Positions 33,108 to 45,499 of a stretch of 64,000 nucleotides of DNA are shown here, one piece after another (position 1 is the stretch's first letter; each line of letters starts with the position of its first letter). A model generated the notes under the pieces. The model worked only from the letters and a program-made list of their open reading frames with translations. It did not search any database and was not told where the DNA came from. Source of the stretch: Inia geoffrensis. Lineage: Eukaryota; Chordata; Mammalia; Artiodactyla; Iniidae. The position numbers and the translations under genes are program-made. The DNA lies in NCBI GenBank assembly GCA_036417435.1, contig CM070904.1, positions 128,960,695 to 129,024,694 of the forward strand, read 5' to 3'.

Positions 33108-33949
33108 GTCAGGGAACGTGAGATCTCAGGTGAGATGAGGATGGGCAGGTAACAGCCAGGTGGCTCGTCTGACGGGGACGATTCCCGACCCCCAGCCGGA
33201 GCCAAGGCTTGAGCACAGGAGAGAGACCTTAATGCTGGGGGGCGGCAGGGGAGCTGGGCAGGAAGGGCAGGGTCTCAATCCCCCCCGCCCCCGCCACTGC
33301 ACTGTCACACTTGGCACACATGTGAGCCCTCCTGCTGTGGCCCAGTCCTCTCCTGCCTCCTTCAAAGCTGTCGTTTATCAAGATCTGCGCCCATCAGGCC
33401 CTGTGCCAGACATTCAGTCAAGGTGTCTTCATGACTCTGCGTGGTAAATGTTTTAGAGGTAAATCTTTGTACCTAAAGAGCTTGTACTCAAGTAACTCTG
33501 TTTTATGGTGCTTTTCTGAGTAGCCATGACATGTTCAACTAAGAATTAGTGCAGTATGGGAAGCTCCCTGCTTACCGTCATGGTGCCTCCGGTATTCCTG
33601 CCTGCCAGCCATGGAGGAACCCCACTGGACTTCCCTCCGTCAAGCGAGGGTGGCCGTCTGGTCCTCTGGGACCCATCCATCCACGGCTGATGGGATGAAA
33701 GATGGGCTTTGGTCCACCAAGGGATCTGGGACCCCGGTTACCTTGGTGACCACAGTGATGACTGATGAAAGGTTCCAGATCTTGCCTCTTTGGCCGCTTG
33801 AACTCATGGGGGAATATTTGGAAGTAGCAACATCAGTAGAACCATTGGTGGGCCGTGGGGTGGGTGGGTTTACAGTAGCGTTTCCATGATGGGGTACTCT
33901 GGAGAGACACCTGAGTGCCTGGCGCCAGGTGGACCCCAATGCTGTCCTT

Positions 33950-34580
33950 GTTGTTTTCTAAGGCATCTCTCGTTTCTATTTTAATATCCTCTTTAACCCA
34001 AGAGTTATTTGTTTAAGTATTTAATTTTTTTCCTTGTCTATTTTCCCCTTTTTCCTCCCTCTTACTTTCTAGTTAACTTCTGGTTTGACTGCACTGGGGC
34101 CAGGGGCTGTGTCCCATACAGTTTTCTAATTTGGAGAGTTTTTCAGGTGTCAAGAATGCTTCTGAGTGTTTGCGAACGTTCCTTGGATGCTCGCACAGCC
34201 TTTTGCACTTTCTCCAGGACGTGGAAGTGAATGTGGATCATTTAAATTATGCTCGTGGATTATGTTATGTTTCACGTTGTAACCAGACGATGCTCTGTCC
34301 GCTGCGCTGTCAGATCCGAGGGTCGGGCTCCTGTTTCCCGACGTGGCTGCGGTTTTGTCAAGTTTCTCCGGATCAACTCCAGCAAGCCTCTCCTTCATAC
34401 ATGTTAGTTGTTCTTTCAGCATAATTGGATCTTTTGATCGCTTCACCATTTTGTCTATCAAAAACTGCTCTTGTGTGTGTATTCAGTGTTTGTGGCCTGA
34501 ATTTTACCTTTTCTGATACTGCTTTACTGTCACCCCTCCTGGGTCATTTCCAGGTGTGTTTCATGCAGAGACAAAGGCTT
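33950..34580 (-). mobile_element. L1 remnant, minus strand
   Basis: CCTCTTTAACCCAAGAGTTA, TTCTGGTTTGACTGCACTGG and CATTTTGTCTATCAAAAACTG fit a reversed, decayed L1 ORF2. The 103-residue minus-strand frame is not intact L1 coding sequence. Confidence 0.5.
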
Positions 34581-35882
34581 CTCCTCACTGGGTTAGCGCC
34601 CCTTCCTGGATGACCCACATTTGGGGTACTAACTCATACGCTTGGTTCCATTGCTGCCCTGTTCCTTGAAGGGCTTGCTTCTCGTGTCCTCATGCTGACT
34701 GTGGTTTGGAAGGCAGACCCGTGGCCGGTGGCTTAGTTACATTCATTGAAAAGGGGAAATTCCTGCTGTAAGTGCTTGGTGCATGTTGAGAGCCGTGTCA
34801 GGACTCGGGTCTGCTGCTCCCCGGACAAAGTGAGCGTTTCAGCCAGGCTTCCTCCCCCAGGTCCCCTCTTCCCAGGGTCCACGGGCGCCGTTTTCCTCCT
34901 GTGGCGTTGCATCGGTGATGCTGCCAAGTTCTCTGGTTCTCTAATCAGTTGGGGTTCGCAGTCTTGAGTGTGGTTTGATTTTGTGTGTGTAACACTTGGA
35001 TCTGGGGGTGACTGAGGTGCAGTCAGAGCCTGGCCTGTAGACTTTCGGGGCCCCCTCCCCAGCGCTCAGTCCCTTCTGTGTGTCTGGGAGGTTGTGTGTT
35101 GTCACGTGGACTGGGTTTCGGTGAGACCCCGTGGTCACATGGCACCGGGTGCTGGCCTCAGTTGTGCCTGGCGTGGCTCTGTGACCTGCCTTGGCCTGGG
35201 AGGCTGACCCCCCCCACACCCCGTCCTTGCTGCTCATTCCTTGGTTCCCTCAGCAGACACGCCTGGTGGCTTCAGCGTGCTGGACACGGTTCAGCCATGA
35301 CCTTTGCCCTTTGCCAAGAACTGAGAACATGAGCTGATCGTGTTTCTTCCTGACCTGCACACTCCGAGGCCTTCCTGGTTTCACAGAGTAAGCCTGAGCT
35401 TTTCAGCACAGCATTGGGTCTGGCGGGCCAGCCTTCGAGCTTTCTGTCTGGCCTGCCCGTCTCTGCATCTGCCCGCTGGTCCCTGAGATGCCACAGTGGT
35501 CCCCAACCTGATGCGTGTGGACCCTCCTCCTCGGGCCTTCAGGCTAAATGTCACACACCCACACACTGTCTCTCTCTGTCTCTCCTCTCTCTCTCTCACT
35601 CTCACTCACTGTAACCCCTAATGTCTTCCTGTGTTAGCTCCAGCTACGTTGCTCACAGCAGTCGCAGTCATTGGTATTGAGGACTGGCCTGGATGCCATC
35701 CTTCCTTTGCTCCTGAACTTAAGGGGGGTGGGTGGTCTTGGTGAACCTCTGTACCTCAGCTGGGCTTCTCTCATTCTCCGAGCATCACATTCACCTGTGA
35801 GGGTTGCTTAGGTCCCTCCCTTAGAGTCAGTTGGCCTTGGGCTGGGCCCCTTGCATCCTTCATTTTAAAAGCATCCTAGGTG
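34581..35882. other. Probable intronic stretch
   Basis: GC-moderate, with the CT-rich tract at 35,565. No exon or named repeat accepted. Confidence 0.4.
35565..35610. repeat. CT-rich microsatellite
   Basis: Irregular (CT)n with TCTC, CTCACT and TGTC units. Degenerate and low in complexity. Confidence 0.85.
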
Positions 35883-36091
35883 GGGCTTCCCTGGTGGCGC
35901 AGTGGTTGAGAGTCTGCCTGCCGATGCAGGGGACACGGGTTCATGCCCCGGTCCGGGAAGATCCCACATGCCGTGGAGCCGCTGCGCCCGTGAGCCATGG
36001 TCGCTGAGCCTGCGCGTCTGGAGCCTGTTGCTCCGCAGCGGGAGAGGCCACAACAGCGAGAGGCCCGCGTACCGCAAAAAAAAAAAAAAAA
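35883..36091 (+). mobile_element. CHR SINE with 16-nt target-site duplication
   Basis: Full-length copy with GGGTTCATGCCCC B-box-like segment and a long A-tail. AAAAGCATCCTAGGTG (35,867-35,882) recurs as AAAAGCCTCCTAGGTG (36,092-36,107), one difference. Likely a recent insertion. Confidence 0.95.
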
Positions 36092-36313
36092 AAAAGCCTC
36101 CTAGGTGACTCTATGCCCAGCTTAGAGTGACCCCCACTGGAACCCATGTCTTGAATGGCATCATTCCTTAGATGATGGTTTTTCAAAAATGTCGCGGTGC
36201 TTATTAAATTGTTTTATCGTCAGAATAGAGTGCTTTTGTAACAATTCCAAATATTACTGACACCTGGCAAGTGAAAAGTGAGTCACTCGTCCCCACTGGA
36301 CGAGTCTCTGTTC

Positions 36314-36410
36314 TTTTAACAGCCTTCCTCGGGCTAGTCTATGTCTCTGCTTTTAACAGCCTTCCTCGGGCTAGTCTATGTCTCTGCTTTTAACAGCCTT
36401 CCTCGGGCTA
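36314..36410. repeat. 37-bp tandem repeat, about 2.6 copies
   Basis: Successive units start at 36,314, 36,351 and 36,388 with TTTTAACAGCCTTCCTCGGG, and the repeated part is identical between copies. The lack of divergence points to recent duplication or an assembly effect. Confidence 0.93.
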
Positions 36411-36728
36411 ATTCCATTGTGTTGTGGATTCTGCTGCCGACCTGTATCGCTCAGGTTTCCGAGTCTGTATTCCCAAGCGGGGCTTAGGTATAGTTTCCTT
36501 TTTGGTTTGTTAGCTTTAGGGGTCAGGATCACTTTTTGCCTTGTAAAGCGTTTGGCAAGCAGACTTTTTTTTAAAGTGCTTTAGACCTGTCTTGTGCGGC
36601 ACCAGGCCCCAGTGGAAAGGAGTTCCATGTGTGTTGCTGCGGGGCGTTGCGAGGCTCAAATCCCAGAAACTACGTGAAGAAAACAAAATAGGCTACCGTA
36701 CAGGACCTCCTTCTCTTTTCTTTTTCTT

Positions 36729-36936
36729 TCTTTTTTTTTTTTTTGCAGTACGGGGGCCTCTTACTGTTGCGGCCTCTCCCGTTGCGGAGCACAGGCTCCG
36801 GACGCGCAGGTCTAGCGGCCGTGGCTCAAGGGCCCAGCCGCTCCGCGGCATGTGGGATCTTCCCGGACCGGGGCACGAACCCGTGTCCCCTGCATCGGCA
36901 GGCGGACTCCCAACCACTGCGCCACCAGGGAAGCCC
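36729..36936 (-). mobile_element. CHR SINE, minus strand
   Basis: Plus strand from a T-tract to CCACCAGGGAAGCCCC, full length. The 99-163 residue frames across it are SINE translation. Confidence 0.94.
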
Positions 36937-37059
36937 CACCCACAACTCTTTGAAAGAGAAATTCTCTGGAAATTCTCCAGCTTTAAAAGCAAAGGTTCCC
37001 TACTCCCCTCTTTTTCATTTTCTATTTTTCTGTTCCTTAAGCCCTCTTCAAAGTGGGCT

Positions 37060-37315
37060 TTTGTTTTGTTTTTAATTAATTAATTAGTTAATTATTTACT
37101 TAACTTATTTGGTTGCACCTGGTCTTAGTTGCAGCAGGCGGGCTCCTTAGCTGTGGCTCATGGGCTCCTTAGTTGCAGCTCGCCAGCTCCTTAGTTGCAG
37201 CATGCAAACCCTTAGTTGCAGCATGCAGGATCTAGTTCCCTGACCAGGGATCGAAGCCTGGGCCCACTGCGTTGGGAGCGCAGAGCCTTGACCACTGCAC
37301 CACCAGGGAAGTCCC
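37060..37315 (-). mobile_element. Long CHR-family SINE, minus strand
   Basis: It ends CACCACCAGGGAAGTCCC and carries four to five internal copies of CCTTAGTTGCAGC-like modules. This links it to the longer family form also seen at 12,523. Confidence 0.88.
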
Positions 37316-37407
37316 TGGTTATCTATTATTTCAAACCTCAGCGCTATAATGATTGATCTTCCAAGTTTACATTCATGTTTTAATCATATTGATATTAGTG
37401 CATTTAT

Positions 37408-37412
<5 letters not shown>

Positions 37413-37438
<26 letters not shown>

Positions 37439-37631
37439 TGCGATGCGCTGGCCTCTCACTGTTGTGGCCTGTCCGGTTGCGGAGCACAGGCTCTGGACGC
37501 GCAGGCTCAGCGGCCATGGCTCATGGGCCCAGCCACTCCGCGGCATGTGGGATCTTCTCGGACAGGGGCACGAACCCGTGTCCCCTGCATTGGCAGGTGG
37601 ACTCTCAACCACTGTGCCACCAGGGAAGCCC
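37413..37631 (-). mobile_element. CHR SINE, minus strand
   Basis: A T-tract of about 27 nt on plus, then the standard body ending in GGGAAGCCC. It lies within 100 bp of the preceding SINE, so three SINEs cluster in 36.7-37.6 kb. Confidence 0.94.
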
Positions 37632-37639
37632 CCTCCCTC

Positions 37640-38455
37640 TCTTTTTAAAAATTTTATTTATTTTGAATTGTGGTTTAAAAAAAAAAACCTAGTAAAAAAT
37701 TTACCATCTTAACAGTTCTTTAAAGTGTACAGTTGAGTAGTGTAAATTGTATTCACATGGTGGTACAATAGGTCTTTAAAACTTTTTCCTCTTGGAAAAC
37801 TGAAATTTACCCATTAAACTTTTCCCCATTTCCCCCTCTCCCCTAGCACCACCTGATAACTAACCACCGTTCTACTTTCTGTTTCTGTGAACTTGACTCT
37901 TTTACACAACCCATACAAGTGGAAACATATAGTATTTGTCTTTTTGTGACTGGTGTTTATTTCACTTATAATGTCCTCAAGGTTCATCCAGGTTGTAGCA
38001 CGTGACAACTGCCTTCCTTCTTAAGGTTGAAAGATATTCTGTTATATGGAGAGACCACAATTTGTTTATCCATCCCTCTGTTCTTGGACATTTGTTTTGT
38101 ACCTCTTGGCCATTGTGAATCATGCTACTATGAATGTGGGTGGGCAAATATCTCTTTGAGATGCTGCTTTCACTTCCTTTGGACAGATACCCAGAGGTGG
38201 GGTTACTTCATCATAGGACAGTTTTATGTTTAACTTTTTGAAGATCCTCCATACCATTTGCCACAGCGGTTGTACCAGTTTACATTCCCACCAACGCCGC
38301 ACAAGGGTTCCAGTTTTTCCATTCTCATCCACACTTGTCAGTTTCTGTTTTTTGCCCTTAGCCAGCCTAAGGGGTGTGAGATGACAGCCCATGGTTTTGA
38401 TTTGCATTCTCTAAAGATTAGTGGTACTGAGCATCTTTTCATACGCTTATTGGCT
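37640..38455 (-). mobile_element. L1 remnant, minus strand, about 0.8 kb
   Basis: AGTTGAGTAGTGTAAATTGT, TGGCCATTGTGAATCATGCT, TACATTCCCACCAACGCCGC and CATCTTTTCATACGCTTATT are in the order of a reversed L1 3' part. Multiple stops, inactive. Confidence 0.88.
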
Positions 38456-38459
38456 TAGC

Positions 38460-41400
38460 CTGCCCTTTTTAAACAGTATTTAGTTAGATTTTCTTTACAG
38501 TGTTTTTGAGGAGCCTTTTTCTTTATAGGAACTTGTGGTAAAAATGAAAACTCAAGTGAATTGATGTAGATTTTGAGGGATTCTCCCACGTACACGTGCT
38601 GGGGGAGCTTATTTCTGAATAAACCATTTAGAAGGGGGAGTTCCTTGTGAAAAGTGGGCACACCCCCGCTCCCACCCCTCCTCTTCCCCACATTCATCCC
38701 AGAAAGCCACTTTCCCCTTTGCGGGTTGTTTAAAGAGTCAATATAGTTCAAGCGCGTTGTGACGACTGTCACCCTGTAGGCTTGAAATGTAAGAATTGAA
38801 GCCACCCAGTGCCTCTAAAGAGGGGCCATCGGTTGTCTTCTCTGTTTCTTTACAAGTAATCCATGCTTATCACAGATTTAGAAAATACAGTCTGCAGGAG
38901 AAATGAAAAGTCATCTGACTGCCTGTCACCCCATCACTGTCACATGGATGTGGTGTTAGAAAGGGGGTCATTCATGCTCACTCCTGCAGCCTGCCTTTTT
39001 CACTCGGCAGCTGTGCGGAACAGCGTTCTCTGGCCACACCAATGTCACCCATGCCATGCGGCTCCTTAGCCATCCCTGGGACGAGTTGAGTGCCATGGTC
39101 TGAGGAGGTGATGTCAGCACTTCTTCACGACCCCTGCATTGATTGAAAGCAGTAGCTCACCCACTCCTGTGCATTCCAGTTTAGACATCTCCCTCCCAGC
39201 CTCGCTGCCTAAGGTGGAATTGTAGCAGGTGTCCTCCAGCAGGAGAAGCACCTTCACTTCACTTCTCTGCAGGATGAGCTGCAGGTTGGTAGTTTCAATG
39301 CTCTGTTCCGAAATGGAGCCGGCAAGGAGCTATCTCATCACTGCCTGTTCTGCGGTGGCACCAGGCTGAAAGTGATTCCAGCTTCCGGAGAAGAAATGCA
39401 CATTACACACCCTCTGGGACAGGGAGGCTGCCTCGCCCCTTCAGCTGGATGCTTCCCAGAGACACCCTCCTTTTTCTGAAGCCTGAATTCGGGGGCTGTA
39501 GCTCGCACTGCCCGCACGAGTGCGAGCCAATCTCGAAGTGTTTTTCCTGCGTCCACTTTGGTAGGTGTGGCTTGGAACCTTCGAGAAGGAAAGTTTTCCC
39601 TTGCCTCAGTGGGTCAGCTCCTCACCTGGGAGAAGGTCAGCTGGAGATTGGGGAAAGGCGTGAACTGGATCCTTTGCTGCCCCCTAAAATGTGCAGTGTG
39701 GGGGGCGGGGAGGGTGGGCGGCCCTGTGGACTCGCAGCCCTTGGCTAACAGTTAACCTGCAATGCAACTCTGGGCTTGCCAGGCCCGCTGGGAGCCTAGA
39801 AGCTTCTGGAATCTTTAGCTCCGCTGGGCCCTGAGGCTCCTGCCTTGATGGCCCTTCAGCTGCTCCGCGAGGCTGGAGCTCTGTTCGCTCGCTGCATGGA
39901 GCAGCTTCCTTAGCTCAGAAAGAGTGAGGGGTTCGTGCCCAGCACAGCTGCTCCGGCTTCTCTGTAGCGCCCCCACCGGCTTCCCCATTCACTGGCAGGT
40001 ATTGGGTTGCTTTTGGCCGCTGGGTGGGAGGAGGGGCAGGAATTCGGTGGCTCTGAGCCAGTCTCTGTGCCCACCCCGGGGCATGCAGCTCATCCTTAAC
40101 CTCTCAGGCCTGCTGCCCGAGACATGTGGCGATTTGTGATGGGGATAATCGTAAAACTTAACCCCTATTACAGGCACGTGTGGGGTGTGCCTGGCTCACG
40201 TCTCAGCCCAGCTGGTAGCTGCCTGGCACCCCGAGGAGACAGGGCAGGGACATGGGTGTGTGTTGGCTGGGGGTACGGTGATTTCTTGGTATTGGCTTGG
40301 TGCGGAGCTGGACATGCCTGCCAGTGTCCAGCAGCTCTGTTTTGGAGAGAGCTCTTCGGGAGAAAGGAGCTTGGTTTGGGTTGAGTCGTTTTCCCCCACA
40401 GGAATCCTTCCAGCCTGTGAGCTCTGGGGCAGCGCAGTACTGAGCCCTCTGCCCGCGGTTGGAAAAACTTCCCTGGGGAAGTTCAGTCACATGCCAAGGC
40501 CACCATGGCAGACCTGAACCCAGACATCCTGCTGCCCCCGAGCTTGGGGCCCCTTCCATCCAGGGCCTGAATTCCATCCTGTAACCAGCTTTCACCTTCC
40601 CTTGCCTGGAGGCTCACGCCTGGTTCTAGAATCCTACCTAGGAAGCAGGCACTGTGAGCCTCCTCATGTAGCATTTGGGGAAACCGAGGCATCGAGAAGT
40701 TCCCCCAAACTTTGAGGGTCAAAAATCGAACAAAAATGGTTTGACTTGGAGCCTTCTCGCTTCCCTCCCCACCCCCCCAGCCACTTGGCTTCTTCTCTTC
40801 CAGAAAGGGGCTAAAAGAGGATGTGTTTCTTTCCTCCCGTCTCATCCTCGGGGCTCCTCCACCCAAAGTTTCCAGGTCGCGCACAGACGCTGAGCAATTC
40901 TCTAAGCTGACTGATGACTCCAGAGCACAGGGGTCTGGGACAGAGTTCAGTGTCAGGGACGGTGTATGTCCCCATACATGCTGGCGGCTCCTAGGGTTCG
41001 GGGCCCAGCTCTCATCCAGTGACCCCTCTGAAGGACGCCCACAAACTTGAGGGACCTCATCAGGTAATCCATCCGTCCGTGCAGGGCGGCCCCCCAGGTC
41101 ACCTGGCCAGGTATGTATAAAGGCCCAAACAGGACAGGTGGTATTTGGGCCCTTCTCCTAGAAATTGCTTTTTTATAAATACAGGCCAGGTTTTCACCTC
41201 TATTTATTTATCCAGGCCTCTCAGGTTGTGACTTCCTGTTGAGGTTATGGTCAACGGAAAGTTCTGAGTCGCCAGCTTAAATCCTTAGGAGAGCGGAGGG
41301 CAGTGTGTGTGTGGTTGAGAGGCCTTTACATAGAGCCTTCTGCAGCCGTGCTAGGCTTTTGTTCTCTTGCACTTGGGCTGAGCACTTCTGTTGCTTGTTT

Positions 41401-41624
41401 TATAATAAATAGAAAAGCTTGTATTTTTTGCCCCTCTGGCTGGCAATGGATGTAGGGGGACCTTTCAGTGGAGAAGGAGGGAGGGACCTGGAGAAGGGGG
41501 TTCATAGAGGCCAGGCCAGGTGACCAAGGTCAACACCATCAGTGTTAAGTCCTGTTGACAGTACGTGCCCTTGTTACGGTGTGATGAGGGTACTTCACCT
41601 CTGCCCCCTTCCTCCCCTGAATCC
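38460..41624. other. Probable intronic stretch
   Basis: No exon accepted. An old repeat is likely near 38,840-39,050 (ACAAGTAATCCATGCTTATC), and a MIR trace lies near 40,660 (GGGGAAACCGAGGCATCGAG). Open frames up to 133 residues on both strands at 40,200-40,880 occur in GC-rich DNA without domain support. Confidence 0.4.
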
Positions 41625-42035
41625 ACAAACCTAGTCTCACTATGAAAAAACCATCAGGCACATTCTAGCTGAGGGACACTTACAAGCTACCCGCCTGGTC
41701 CTGCTCAAAACTGTCAAGGTCGTTGAAAACAAAGAGCGTCTATGGAATTGTCACAGCCCAGAGGAGCCTCAGGAGACAGGGCTGAATGTCATGTGGCACT
41801 TGGATGGGATCCTGGAGCAGAAGAAGGACATTAGGGAGAAACTAAGGGAATCTGAACAAAGAACGGACTTTAGATTGTAATAACGTGTCATCCTCATTCG
41901 TTGGCGAACGGGCTGCCCTAGTGCACGATTTAATCATTGGGAAATTAGGTGTTGGTTGGCATATGGGAATCCCCTGTGCTATCTTTTCTGTAAATCTAAA
42001 GCTATTCTGAAAGAAAGTTTATTTTAGAAAAGAGA
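41625..42035 (+). mobile_element. Probable L1 3' UTR-type repeat
   Basis: The order of AAAAAACCATCAGGCACATT, AGAAGAAGGACATTAGGGAG and TCTGAACAAAGAACGGACTT matches an old mammalian L1-type 3' end. Degraded and non-coding. Confidence 0.5.
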
Positions 42036-42039
42036 CAAA

Positions 42040-43216
42040 ACAGCGGAAGGGAAGGCCAGTAGGTGGCAGGGATTCCATGGCACGGCTCTCAGGCCAGGAA
42101 TGGCCCTCTGCTCTTGCATCTGCTTTGTGCAGTGACCACAGCTGGTGTCCGGAGGGCGCCCTGCAGTGCCGGCCAGTGGTACTGGCCGCCCCCTGCCAGG
42201 GAGAAGCCCAGGCCTCCACACCCGGGCTAGTAGCTGCCTTTTCTGCCAAACATGGTGCCCAGCCCCCTCGAGGTCAGGCCATGGCCTGTCTCTTCCGGCC
42301 AGCGTGTTCTTTGTTCTCTCCTGGACCAGACTTTGAACGGTGAGCTGCTCTCCCAGCCAGCGAGGCAGCCGGCTTCCAAACACAAGCACAGGTCATCTCT
42401 GCCAGGTGAACCTGAGAAAGGCAGCAGAGCAGCGGGGACAATGGGCCTGTTTATAAACTGCTCTCAAATTCAGAATGTGGAGCATTAGGCTGGCGGTGGG
42501 AATTGCGGTGGTGACCGAGGGTCCCCCTAACCCTGTTAGCAGCTCAGGGGTTGATGCACGGAAAATGGCATGAGATGGTGAGACTGTCTCTCCTCCGAAG
42601 ATGGCTGATTAAAGTATGCACGGCTGCATCGAGGCATCTGCTCCTTTAGATATTCTCTGCTGGTGTGGTGAGTCAGGGCTCAGGGAGTGAGCGCTGTTAC
42701 ACGCCCAGCACTGGGAAAGTCACTGAACGCACATGCACACGCATACACACGCACGCGGGCACAGGGCCCCTGCACTGGAGCTTGTAATCTTCTTAAGCCA
42801 GAAGGCTTTCCTAGAGGACCGAGCTCCAGGACGGCGTGGGGACAAATGTCCATCTCCAGATGGACCTGCCGTCCTCCGGCCAATCTTACGTGCCCAGGAA
42901 TCGCCCGGGCGTTCCTGACCAGCTCCCGAGTGACAGGAAGGAGGTGGCCGGCGTGGGGACCGCACTCTGAGTGGCAGAGGCTCAGTCTGGGCTGGTGGGT
43001 ATGACTTCTGCAAGGAGTGGGGCTCATGCTTCTCCTTGGGGGCCGGGACTGAAATTTTTTCAGGTGGATAAATCGGGAGGTAAGCCTGAACGTGAGTACA
43101 GGGATGAGATTCAGCTGGCAAGCGACAAGGGGGTGGCAGGTGGGAGAGCAGGAGAGATGGCAGCCGTCCTGGGCGGCCCTTGTGTGCACACATGGTCCCT
43201 CACTGGAGAGTAAAAC
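42040..43216. other. Probable intronic stretch
   Basis: The minus strand has open frames of 181 and 157 residues at 42,680-43,225 that overlap in different frames, so they are unlikely to be real. CTGAAATTTTTTCAG followed by GTAAGCC at 43,080 leaves only a 16-nt interval. No exon accepted. Confidence 0.4.
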
Positions 43217-43530
43217 CACGAGCACCTATGTAGTGTCCACCGAGGACCCGGAGCTGTTCTAAGCGCTTCACGTGTACCATTCACTCCCCACAGCAGCCTG
43301 CGAGTTGGATGTCCATTTGGATGCCGTTTTTGCGCCTTTTTATTTATTTATTTTAATTAATTTTTTTGCCATGCCGTGCAGCATGAGGGATCTTAGTTCC
43401 CTGATCAGGGATCGAACTCGTGCCGCCTGCAGTGGAAGCGCAGAATCCTAACCACTGGACCATCAGGAAGGTCCCTTTTGCACCTTTTTAGAGATGAGGG
43501 CAGGTCTGCTCCTTGCTTGAGTCCCACTGG
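43217..43530 (-). mobile_element. MIR SINE split by a younger SINE
   Basis: GAGCTGTTCTAAGCGCTTCA on the left and CACCTTTTTAGAGATGAGGG on the right of the 43,342-43,475 insertion are consecutive parts of one MIR reverse complement. The host MIR therefore predates the insertion. Confidence 0.7.
43342..43475 (-). mobile_element. Short CHR-type SINE inserted in a MIR
   Basis: It carries ATGCCGTGCAGCATGAGGGA, ATCAGGGATCGAACTCGTGC and ends ATCAGGAAGGTCCC. TTTTGCGCCTTTTTA on the left and TTTTGCACCTTTTTA on the right are a 15-nt target-site duplication with one difference. Confidence 0.9.
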
Positions 43531-45499
43531 TGGGAGGAGGGTGGGAGCTGCGCTCCTGGACCCCGGGCAACCCACCCAGCCCGGCACCTGCTCAGGTGGG
43601 GTTTCCCAGCCAGTGTGTTTACACGGACGAGCATCAAACCGGAGCTTAGGGTCCTTGCACTGGGTGAGCTCCGGGTCCTGGGAACTTCTGGGGTCACCCT
43701 TCTCTCAGACGAGTGCTGGGTCCAGAGGCTCACATACGTGATGGACGTAGAGCTGGGATGGCCGCTTTGGTGTTCTGACCCCACCAGGGGCCTCTTCCTT
43801 GCTGTTTGGGCTTTCCCGAAGGTTCTCTTCACCGCTCTTTGCTTCCCAAACTCAGGTGTGCCGATCTCATCCCCCGTTTGAGTTAATACCACCACATTCC
43901 CCAGGGCTTCCTGGAAGAAACTCCTCCAGATTCCCTACACGCTTCGGGTGTGCTGTGAAAACACCTCTCCTGGTCTTTTCAGCTCTTCAGTGCAAGCAGG
44001 CTGTGCAGCTTGTGGAGGATTTTCTACAGAGAGCCTGATTTTTCGGTATTGAATGTTCCCTGTGCCTCTGCTGGCTGTGGGACAGGAGCCCCAGGAGCAG
44101 GGTGGCCGCCTTGCCGTGGTCCTCGGGCTTTGCTCTCACGGCCAAGAGCAGTTCACCTTCCTTCCTCACTCCATCTGGAAAGCGCTTTGTCACTCATTCA
44201 TTCAACAAGTATTTGAGAGCCCGCTGCATCCGGGGGTGCAGGGGGTGGGCAAAGGGCAGGGCTCCCCACACAGTCTGCTTTCCGTCCATGGGCAGCAGGG
44301 ACCAGATACCCTTTCCCTGCACCTCACGACCCCCCAGGCCCAGCTGGCGTGCACTTACTTGGCCGTGTGTGCTCACCAAACAGGGTCACCCTGTGCGCTG
44401 ACCTCTGGCTGGGCTCCTTCCCTGCTGCAGGCTGCAGTCTCGCCCATCAGCCCGCATAGAAAGTTCTTTTGTTCCGTGATATTGCCATGATTGAATCCAT
44501 GCCGCAGCCAAACAGGATGCGGTCTGGGTCACTCCCAACTTCCAGCAACCGAAGGTTCTTGTTTTCTGCTGCCTGAAGAGGGACAAACCCCACACTCACA
44601 GGGCACTTCAGGGCCCTGGGAGGGGGAGCCCTGGATTAATGAAGAGCCCAGCTCAGCAGCGTCTGGGACCTGCGCCTTTAATCGCAGGGGAGTGAGTGGG
44701 AAGAGGTGGGGCGAGTTCTGAGAGTCCTAATCCGGCCCAGGAGGACATGGCTTCCAGGGGAAGCTGCAGGCCTGTGAGTTTGGTTTGGGAGGAGGATTTC
44801 TAGGTGGGGCCCTCCTTCGGGTCACAGCTGGTCTGTTTCTCTGCAGGGCGAGGCGAACGGGAAGCAGTGGCTCGATCCCCAGCCCTGCAGTGCTTGCCCC
44901 TTCTATTCCGTGGGGTATCAGGGGCCAAGCCATGTGGTCCCTAAATCTTGAATAGATACAAATAAAACTTAAATATCTGGGATGAATAGCAAATTGCAGA
45001 AGCAGTGAACACTCGTATGGACTGGTATAGCCTCTGCCAAGGCCAAGAAGTGGAACTTAACCTTGACTTTGGAGTTCTGTTGCCCCTCCCCAATCCCAAC
45101 ACCCTCTCACCTGCCCCCTTCCGAATGTGTTTTATCTGATATGCCATATAGGTGTCCAACGTAGTCCCTCGGGAATTTTGTGGTTGTCATTCCCTTGCTA
45201 TTTATAGTTGTACAGCATAGCTAGCATCGTCTCCTTAAGCAATATCGTTTGTTTTTCACGTCTTCTCATTTATGTAAATGGAGCCACGCGCTCTCTGTCT
45301 GTGGCTGGCCATCCCTAATGTGGCCCCCGTGGTCCCCACCTGCAGGCGTTCACAGCCTTGTGTCATCCTCCCCAGAATGTAGCCAGCCTAGCCACCTGCT
45401 TCTAACTGACGGAATTCATCCAAAGTGATGGGTGTCCCTGCCACGAACAGGCTACGTAAGATTATAACGTCCTTCTTGAGAACGGACTTTCTCTCTGGC
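43531..45499. other. Probable intronic stretch
   Basis: Several open frames of 60-145 residues lie in GC-rich DNA. An L2-like phrase (ATTCATTCAACAAGTATTTG) is near 44,195. L1-like pieces may occur at 44,940-45,310. No exon accepted. Confidence 0.4.

Noticed and set aside
42680..43225. Minus-strand open frames of 181 and 157 residues
   Set aside because: They overlap each other in different frames in GC-rich DNA, and the region holds no splice pattern on that strand.
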